DNA from: Cognatilysobacter claricitrinus
GTDB taxonomy: Bacteria > Pseudomonadota > Gammaproteobacteria > Xanthomonadales > Xanthomonadaceae
Direction: 5' to 3'
DNA length: 64,000 bases
NCBI RefSeq assembly: GCF_045866565.1
Contig: NZ_BAAFZV010000003.1
Coordinates: forward strand, 248,001 to 312,000
Below the pieces are notes generated by a model. The model was not told where the DNA came from, did no database searches, and worked only from the letters and a program-made list of their open reading frames with translations. Both the position numbers and the translations under genes were made by a program. Of this stretch, positions 57,001 to 64,000 are shown in pieces (positions within the stretch are counted from its first letter, which is position 1; each line of letters starts with the position of its first letter).

Positions 57001-57039
57001 CGTCCGGCGGACGCGGACGCTGTCCGCGGACGGCGTCCG
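57001..57039 (+). promoter_or_regulatory. Dense palindrome block, candidate sigma-54 activator binding sites
   Basis: Four overlapping dyads built on CGGAC/GTCCG: CGTCCG-G-CGGACG (57001-57013), GCGGAC-GCT-GTCCGC (57013-57027), GTCCGCGGAC (57022-57031) and CGGACG-G-CGTCCG (57027-57039). They lie 37-75 bp before the -24 element of the downstream promoter. The block also overlaps the putative glmS -35 region. Probable enhancer for the regulator at 61796. Confidence 0.55.
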
Positions 57040-57075
57040 TTCGGAATCCAGCGTTTCAAATCAAGACGTTACGGT

Positions 57076-57091
57076 TGGCACGATGCCTGCT
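57076..57091 (+). promoter_or_regulatory. Sigma-54 (-24/-12) promoter of the ABC export operon
   Basis: TGGCACG-ATGC-CTGCT (57076-57091): the -24 GG (57077-57078) and -12 GC (57089-57090) are separated by exactly 10 bp, matching the TGGCACG-N4-TTGCW consensus with one change. The transcription start would be near 57102, about 29 bp before the adaptor ATG. Confidence 0.75.
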
Positions 57092-57130
57092 TAAAGCCGC
57101 TGGCAAAGCCCCTCCCATTTCCCTGATCCC

Positions 57131-58405
57131 ATGGCCATCCGCGATACCTCTGCACAGGACGTCCAGGTTTCCACCACCGAGCCCGGCCGTGGCCGTCGCC
57201 GGCTTTACCTGATCGGTGGCGTGGCGGCGGTCGCGCTGCTGCTCGCGTTCGGTGTCGCCGCGCGCTTCAGCGGCTCGCGGTCGGTCGACGGACAGCGGCT
57301 GCGCATCGCGGAAGTCACGCGCGGGACGCTGGTGCGGGACGCGCAGGTCAATGGCCGCGTCGTCGCGGCGGTCAGCCCCACGCTTTACGCGCCGGTCGCG
57401 TCGACCGTGGTGTTCGAGAAGCACGCCGGCGACACCGTGAAGAAGGGCGACGTGCTCGCCCGGCTGGTGTCGCCCGAACTCGAGAGCGAACTGGCGCGCG
57501 AGCGCTCGACGCTGCAGCAGCTCGAATCGCAGACCGGCACGGCGCGCATCGCCGCGTCGCGTTCGCGGCTCGACGCGCGCAAGGAGGCCGACGAAGCGCA
57601 GATCAACCTTCAGTCCGCCGAACGCGACCTGCAGCGCAACGAGCGCGGCTTCAAGGGCGGCGCGCTGGCCGAGATCGACTACCTGCGCGCGCAGGACGCG
57701 CTCAAGACCGCGCAGATCCGTTATCGCAACGCGGTGCAGGCCGCGCAGCTCACCGGAACCAGCGCCGGCTTCAGCGTGCAGACCAGCTCGGAAGAAGCGC
57801 AGCGCCAGCGGCTCGTCGTCGCCGAGGCGCAGCGTCGCGTCGACGAGCTCGAAGTGCGCGCGCCGATCGACGGCGTGATCGGCACCACGCTCGTCGCCGA
57901 TCGCGCCGTCGTGCCGGCGAATGCCGCGCTGCTGACCGTGGTCGACCTGTCGCGCCTGGAAGTCGAACTCGAAGTGCCCGAGACGTACGCCGAAGACCTC
58001 GGCCTGGGCATGACCGCACAGGTGCAGGTCGGCGCGAACAGTGCGAACGCGACGATCTCGTCGATCTCGCCGGAAGTCGTCAATCGCGAAGTGCTTGCGC
58101 GCGTGCGCTTCGCCGGTGGCAAGCAGCCGCCGGGGCTGCGCCAGAACCAGCGCGTCACTGCGCGCGTGCTGATCGAAGAACGCCCGAATGTGGTGATGGT
58201 CGAGCGCGGTCCGTTCGTCGATGCCGCGGGTGGCCGTTACGCGTACTTCGTCGACGGCAGCAGCGCGACCAAGCGCCCGATCCGCGTCGGTGCCACCAGC
58301 ATTTCCGCCGTCGAAATCCTCGATGGCGCCAAGCCGGGCGATCGCATCGTCGTCGCCGGAAGCGACCTGTTCGGCGACGCCGAAAAAGTCTCGATTTCCA
58401 GGTAA
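57131..58405 (+). CDS. MacA/HlyD-type periplasmic adaptor of an ABC efflux system
   Basis: 424 residues. One N-terminal membrane helix (RLYLIGGVAAVALLLAFGVAA), barrel and lipoyl-like domains (VVFEKHAGDTVKKGDVLARL), a long coiled-coil hairpin of about 100 residues (LERERSTLQQLESQTG type), then the C-terminal beta-barrel and membrane-proximal parts (LEVELEVPETYAEDLGLG). It links the inner-membrane ABC transporter to an outer-membrane factor not encoded here. First gene of a four-gene export operon. Confidence 0.9.
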   Translation: MAIRDTSAQDVQVSTTEPGRGRRRLYLIGGVAAVALLLAFGVAARFSGSRSVDGQRLRIAEVTRGTLVRDAQVNGRVVAAVSPTLYAPVASTVVFEKHAGDTVKKGDVLARLVSPELESELARERSTLQQLESQTGTARIAASRSRLDARKEADEAQINLQSAERDLQRNERGFKGGALAEIDYLRAQDALKTAQIRYRNAVQAAQLTGTSAGFSVQTSSEEAQRQRLVVAEAQRRVDELEVRAPIDGVIGTTLVADRAVVPANAALLTVVDLSRLEVELEVPETYAEDLGLGMTAQVQVGANSANATISSISPEVVNREVLARVRFAGGKQPPGLRQNQRVTARVLIEERPNVVMVERGPFVDAAGGRYAYFVDGSSATKRPIRVGATSISAVEILDGAKPGDRIVVAGSDLFGDAEKVSISR

Positions 58406-58442
58406 TCCCTTTCCCGACATCCCGTAGCCCGAGGACATCCCG

Positions 58443-59162
58443 ATGCTTCGCATGAGCCAGCTCAGCAAGGTCTACCGCACCCACATGATCGAGACGCATG
58501 CGCTGCGCGGACTCGACATCCACGTCCGCGAGGGCGAATTCGTCGCGGTGACCGGGCCGTCGGGTTCGGGCAAGACAACCTTCCTCAACATCGCCGGCCT
58601 GCTCGAGGATTTCACCGGCGGCGATTACAAGCTCGACGGCGTGGATACGCGCGGCCTCAACGACGGCCAGCGTTCGAAGCTGCGCAACGAGAAGATCGGT
58701 TTCATCTTCCAGGGCTTCAACCTGATTCCCGACCTGAACCTGTTCGACAACGTCGATGTGCCGTTGCGGTATCGCAGGTTGTCGTCGGCGGATCGCAAGA
58801 AGCGCATCGAGGATGCGCTTGCACAGGTCGGCCTGTCGTCGCGCATGAAGCACTTCCCGGCCGAGCTGTCGGGCGGCCAGCAGCAGCGCGTCGCGATCGC
58901 GCGCGCACTCGCCGGCAGCCCGCGCCTGCTGCTCGCCGACGAACCGACCGGCAACCTCGATTCGCAGATGGCGCGCGGTGTGATGGAGCTGCTCGAGGAC
59001 ATCAATGCCAAGGGCACGACGATCGTGATGGTCACGCACGATCCGGAGCTTGCCGCGCGTGCGCAGCGCAATATCCACATCATGGACGGACTGGTCACCG
59101 ACATCAGCGCGGCATCCGCGCTGCATGCGGTGACGCATCCGGACGTGCAGGCTTCGGCTTGA
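58443..59162 (+). CDS. ABC transporter ATP-binding protein (MacB/LolD type)
   Basis: 239 residues: Walker A GPSGSGKTT near 39-47, Q-loop, signature LSGGQQQRVAIARAL near 141-155, Walker B LLLADEP and H-loop (VTHDPE). Energises the two permeases downstream. It begins 37 bp after the adaptor stop. Confidence 0.95.
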   Translation: MLRMSQLSKVYRTHMIETHALRGLDIHVREGEFVAVTGPSGSGKTTFLNIAGLLEDFTGGDYKLDGVDTRGLNDGQRSKLRNEKIGFIFQGFNLIPDLNLFDNVDVPLRYRRLSSADRKKRIEDALAQVGLSSRMKHFPAELSGGQQQRVAIARALAGSPRLLLADEPTGNLDSQMARGVMELLEDINAKGTTIVMVTHDPELAARAQRNIHIMDGLVTDISAASALHAVTHPDVQASA

Positions 59163-59172
59163 GGACGCCGCC

Positions 59173-60483
59173 ATGTTCAGCTACTACCTGAAGCTCGGCG
59201 TCCGCAACCTGCGGCGCAATCCCGTGCTCACTGCGTTGATGGTGCTGACGCTCGCCGTCGGCGTCGCCGCGAGCATGTCCTCGCTCACGTTGCTGTACGC
59301 AATGAGTGGCGATCCGATTCCGCAAAAGTCCACGCGCCTGATCGTGCCGCTGCTCGACAACGCACCGATCCACCAGCCCAACCCCAGCAAGGACCCGCCG
59401 ACGCAGCTGACCTATCGCGACGCGACCGCGTTGCGCGCATCCGGCAAGAGCGCGCATTCGACCGAGATCCTCGGCATCGGCGGCGCGGTGAGCAGCAACA
59501 AGCCCGACGCACGTCCGGAACTGGTCGAAGGCGTCGCGGTCAACAACGACTTCTTCGGCATGTTCGACGTGCCCTTCGCCAGCGGCGGCGCATGGAGCGC
59601 GACCGACGACTCGCGCGGCGGCAACGTCGCTGTGATTTCCAAGGCGCTGGCCGGCCGGGTGTTCGGCGACACCAACCCCGTCGGGCGCACGATCCGCTTC
59701 GAGAACCGCGACTACCGCGTCACCGGCGTGATCGATCGCTGGAACCCGCTGCCGAAGTTCTATCGACTGGTGGGCGGCAACACGCTGGCGTTCGAGGACG
59801 TGTTCATCCCGTTCAACAACGCGATCGCCAACGAGATGGACCCGAACGGCAGCGTCGAGTGCAACACGAATGGCGAGATCAAGCCCGGCTACCAGGGCCT
59901 GATGGATTCGGAATGCGTCTGGGTGCAGTTCTGGGCGGAACTTGCCAGCCCCGCCGATCGCGCGAGCTACGCGCAATACCTCGACGACTACACCAACGAA
60001 CAGAAGAAGCTCGGCCGTTTCGAGCGCCCGCTCAACAACCGCACCTACAACGTCATGGAGTGGCTGGACAAGCAGGAAGTGGTCGGCGACGACAGCCGCC
60101 TGCAGACCTGGCTGGCGTTCGGGTTCCTGCTGGTCTGCCTGGTCAACGTGATCGGCCTGCTGCTGGCCAAGTTCACCGCGCGCAGCGGCGAGATCGGCGT
60201 GCGTCGCGCACTCGGTGCACCCCGCATCGAAGTGTTCAAGCAGTACCTGACCGAATCAGGCGTCGTCGGCCTGGTCGGCGGCGGGCTCGGTGTCGCGCTG
60301 ACGTTCGGCATCCTCGCGCTGATGGCGCACCAGTCGGCGCAGATCAAGGCGATCGCACACATGGACTGGGTGATGTTCGCCACCGCGATCGGCCTGTCGC
60401 TGCTCGCCAGCCTGCTCGCGGGCCTGCTGCCCACGTGGCGCGCCTGCCAGGTGCGTCCGGCCGTCCAGCTCAAGTCGCAGTAA
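59173..60483 (+). CDS. ABC transporter permease, FtsX/MacB type (first)
   Basis: 436 residues with a helix near the N-terminus (LRRNPVLTALMVLTLAVGVA), a large periplasmic domain of about 240 residues, and three C-terminal helices (about 315-335, 360-390, 405-425) typical of the MacB_PCD/FtsX fold. The cytoplasmic loop EIGVRRALGA matches the family. Forms a heterodimer with the next permease. Confidence 0.92.
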   Translation: MFSYYLKLGVRNLRRNPVLTALMVLTLAVGVAASMSSLTLLYAMSGDPIPQKSTRLIVPLLDNAPIHQPNPSKDPPTQLTYRDATALRASGKSAHSTEILGIGGAVSSNKPDARPELVEGVAVNNDFFGMFDVPFASGGAWSATDDSRGGNVAVISKALAGRVFGDTNPVGRTIRFENRDYRVTGVIDRWNPLPKFYRLVGGNTLAFEDVFIPFNNAIANEMDPNGSVECNTNGEIKPGYQGLMDSECVWVQFWAELASPADRASYAQYLDDYTNEQKKLGRFERPLNNRTYNVMEWLDKQEVVGDDSRLQTWLAFGFLLVCLVNVIGLLLAKFTARSGEIGVRRALGAPRIEVFKQYLTESGVVGLVGGGLGVALTFGILALMAHQSAQIKAIAHMDWVMFATAIGLSLLASLLAGLLPTWRACQVRPAVQLKSQ

Positions 60484-60495
60484 GCGGAGAACATC

Positions 60496-61719
60496 ATGGA
60501 AATCCGTCCCATTCTGTCCGCGCTGTTGCGCAGCAAGACCGGCGCCGTGCTGATCGCCGCGCAGATCGCGCTCACGCTCGCCATCATCGCCAACGCGCTG
60601 TACATCGTGAACGACCGCGTGGCGCGCGCGAACCGTCCCACCGGCCTCGACGAAGCCAACACGTTCTTCATCGACTTCACCGGCATCGGCAAGATGACCG
60701 ACAAGGAAGCGATGCAGAAGCGCGACGTCGAGGTGCTGCGCTCGATCCCGGGCGTGGTCGACGCGGCGTGGATCAACCAGTACCCGATGACGCAGAGCGG
60801 TTGGGGCCTGGGTCTCACCACCACGCCGCAGGATGCGTCCTCGGGCACCGCCGGCGCCGCGTATTTCACGCCCGACTCGATCACCAGGACGCTGGGCGTC
60901 AAGATCGTCGAAGGCCACGACTTCAACGCGGATGACGTGCGCACCATCGATCCCGACGCGGGCCAGCTCTCGGCCGACAGCGTGCTGCTCACCAGGGCGA
61001 TGGCGAAGAAGCTGTGGCCGGACGCGACCTCGTACGTTGGCCGCCCGGTATCGCTGGGCAGCGGCGCCGATGCGCAGCCGATGCGGGTGGTCGGCGTGAT
61101 CGACCAGCTGATGTCGCCGTTCGCGCAGCGCTCCGACAACGCCTATAGCGGCTTCGTACTGCCCGTACGCTACATCGTCAGCGAAGGCAGTTACGCCGTG
61201 CGCACCGCGCCAGGGCAGCGCGACCGGGTGATGCGAGCTGCCGAAGACGCGCTGGTGAAGCTGCGCAACGACCGCGTGCTGACCAGCAACCGCTCGACGG
61301 ACGAATATCGCGCGCGCCGCTACCAGGGCGAACGCTCCGTCGCCGGCATGCTGATCGCGGTGACGATCGGCTTGCTGCTCGTGACCGGCAGCGGCATCGT
61401 CGGCCTCGCCAGCCTGTGGGTGACGCAGCGTCGCAAGCAGATCGGCGTGCGCCGTGCGCTGGGTGCGACGAAGGTCGACATCCTGCGTTACTTCCTCGTC
61501 GAGAACGCGATGATCACGACGATCGGCGTCGTCATCGGCGTCGCCTTGGCGCTCGCGCTCAACCAGGTGCTGGTCAGCAAGCTCGAACTGCCGCGCCTGC
61601 CGCTGCAGTATCTCGGCTACGGCATGCTGACGCTGTGGGGCTTGGGCATACTGGCGGTGTACGGGCCGGCGTCGCGCGCGGCCGCGGTCCCGCCGGCGAT
61701 CGCCACGCGCAGCGCCTGA
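60496..61719 (+). CDS. ABC transporter permease, FtsX/MacB type (second)
   Basis: 407 residues, same architecture as its neighbour: N-terminal helix (IAAQIALTLAIIANALYIV), periplasmic domain, then FtsX helices with the QIGVRRALGATK loop. The two permeases differ enough that they are a paralogous pair rather than a recent duplication. Starts 12 bp after the previous stop. Confidence 0.92.
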   Translation: MEIRPILSALLRSKTGAVLIAAQIALTLAIIANALYIVNDRVARANRPTGLDEANTFFIDFTGIGKMTDKEAMQKRDVEVLRSIPGVVDAAWINQYPMTQSGWGLGLTTTPQDASSGTAGAAYFTPDSITRTLGVKIVEGHDFNADDVRTIDPDAGQLSADSVLLTRAMAKKLWPDATSYVGRPVSLGSGADAQPMRVVGVIDQLMSPFAQRSDNAYSGFVLPVRYIVSEGSYAVRTAPGQRDRVMRAAEDALVKLRNDRVLTSNRSTDEYRARRYQGERSVAGMLIAVTIGLLLVTGSGIVGLASLWVTQRRKQIGVRRALGATKVDILRYFLVENAMITTIGVVIGVALALALNQVLVSKLELPRLPLQYLGYGMLTLWGLGILAVYGPASRAAAVPPAIATRSA

Positions 61720-61795
61720 CGATCGCCGGGGCCACCCTGTCGACCACAATCGCCGCGCCCAATCCGGGCGCGGCCTACCGGGAAACGATGCACTG

Positions 61796-63127
<1,332 letters not shown>

Positions 63128-63161
63128 CGTGCACCCGCCACGTCCACCCGGAGAGCGCACG

Positions 63162-64000
63162 ATGCGCCGGCGTCGCCTCCCGCTGACCGCCAGCTTCACG
63201 CTGACCGCGGCGCTGCATGCGCTGCTGGCGTCGACGATCGCGCTGGTGCTGTATCGCTTCGTGTTCCACCACTTCGGCGCGTCGATGCTGCTCGGCGTGC
63301 TGCTCGATATTCCGCTGCTGGCGTATCACGTACGCCGCCTGTTCGCGCCGATGCATTCGCTGTTCCGCGCGCTCGCCGGCACGGTCGCGAGCTATCGCGA
63401 TGGCGACTTCAGCTTCGGCATCATCTGGAGCGGCGAGGGGGAACTGCAGGAGCTGGTCGACAGCCACAACGCACTCGGTGACGTGCTGCGCGAGCAACGC
63501 GTGGCACTCGTGCAACGCGAACTGCTGCTCGACACCATGGTGCAGAACACGCCGGTCTCGATGGTGCTGGTGGGTCCATCCGGCCACGTCGTGCACGCGA
63601 ACCTCGCCGCGCGACGCATGCTGGGCGAAGGCAAGCGCCTGGAAGGTCGCACGTTCGTCGAGTTGCTGGACGATGCGCCCGAAGCGCTGCGCGACGCATT
63701 CGAGCGCGGCGGCGACGCGATGTTCACCGTTGGTGATGAAGACGACGAGGACATCTACCACCTCTCGCGCCGCCACTTCCGCCTCAACGGTCGTCGCCAC
63801 GAGCTCGTGCTGCTGCGCCAGCTCACCGCCGAGCTGCGACGCCAGGAAGTGCAGACCTGGAAGAAGGTGATCCGCGTGATCTCGCACGAGCTCAACAATT
63901 CGCTCGCGCCGATCGCCTCGCTCGCGCATTCGGGCGCGGAGCTCGTCAGGCGCGGCCAGTACGAGCGCTTGCCGGTCGCGCTGTCGACGATCGAGGAACG
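63162..64000 (+). CDS. Membrane sensor histidine kinase, NtrY-like (cut by window end)
   Basis: The first 279 codons are present with no stop. Two membrane helices (about 11-29 and 40-55), a HAMP-like region, a PAS domain (about 125-225) and the start of HisKA with the phospho-His in VISHELNNSLAPI near 246. HELNN instead of HELRN is seen in the NtrY group. It is the kinase partner of the upstream sigma-54 regulator, 34 bp away. ATG 63162 is preceded by a GGAG box (63150-63153). Confidence 0.88.
   Translation, partial: MRRRRLPLTASFTLTAALHALLASTIALVLYRFVFHHFGASMLLGVLLDIPLLAYHVRRLFAPMHSLFRALAGTVASYRDGDFSFGIIWSGEGELQELVDSHNALGDVLREQRVALVQRELLLDTMVQNTPVSMVLVGPSGHVVHANLAARRMLGEGKRLEGRTFVELLDDAPEALRDAFERGGDAMFTVGDEDDEDIYHLSRRHFRLNGRRHELVLLRQLTAELRRQEVQTWKKVIRVISHELNNSLAPIASLAHSGAELVRRGQYERLPVALSTIEE

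Noticed and set aside
56956..57130. glmS ribozyme
   Set aside because: Located in the wrong taxon and the sequence shows no ribozyme core; only palindromes and a sigma-54 promoter are seen.

Overview
The window is high-GC chromosomal DNA, densely coded on both strands, with no insertion sequences, CRISPR arrays, rRNA or tRNA genes that I could see. The gene content points to a gammaproteobacterium of the Xanthomonadaceae/Lysobacteraceae (Lysobacter- or Luteimonas-like). The signs are a DUF3247 protein, PilU, an imuA-imuB-dnaE2 cassette behind a xanthomonad-type LexA box, a lipoyl-domain-bearing lpdA, many GGDEF/PAS proteins with a YajQ-type protein, and a complete atpIBEFHAGDC operon.

Layout. 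1-5.1 kb: the start of a glutathione S-transferase cut by the window edge, a single-domain receiver, a GFA-family protein, an orphan ExbD, then a two-gene operon of a double-domain KaiC-like ATPase and a hybrid histidine kinase. 5.1-15.4 kb: small exported proteins, an M13 lipoprotein metallopeptidase, an M61 metallopeptidase, two VOC/unknown gene pairs, an L,D-transpeptidase lipoprotein, an e(P4)-type phosphatase lipoprotein. 15.5-26.2 kb: a membrane diguanylate cyclase, a quinone oxidoreductase, a MOSC protein, PilU, a cold-shock gene with a structured leader, then a block of GAF/PAS/GGDEF genes, one of which has lost the GGDEF active site. 26.3-35.2 kb: an M23-type envelope protein, rsmC-rsuA, an XRE regulator with its membrane partner and candidate operators, YajQ, a DMT transporter, a Nei/Fpg glycosylase and an OmpW-like porin. 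35.4-39.8 kb: E2 of pyruvate dehydrogenase, an MscS channel and lipoyl-E3 in one tight operon. 40.1-47.4 kb: ATP synthase operon with a recognisable sigma-70 promoter and a strong terminator. 47.4-54 kb: macro-domain and VOC genes, then the LexA-controlled imuA-imuB-dnaE2 mutasome. 54-57 kb: an aldo/keto reductase and glmS. 57-64 kb: a MacAB-type ABC export system (adaptor, ATPase, two permeases), followed by a sigma-54-dependent response regulator and its histidine kinase, cut by the window end.

The most interesting structure is at the right end. A -24/-12 (sigma-54) promoter and a dense cluster of CGGAC/GTCCG palindromes lie directly upstream of the exporter genes, whose run ends in a sigma-54 activator and its kinase. 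This suggests a self-contained, envelope-sensing, autoregulated export system. Second is the KaiC-kinase operon with two perfect dyads in its upstream region. Function calls rest on sequence motifs and family knowledge read by eye; no database search was possible.
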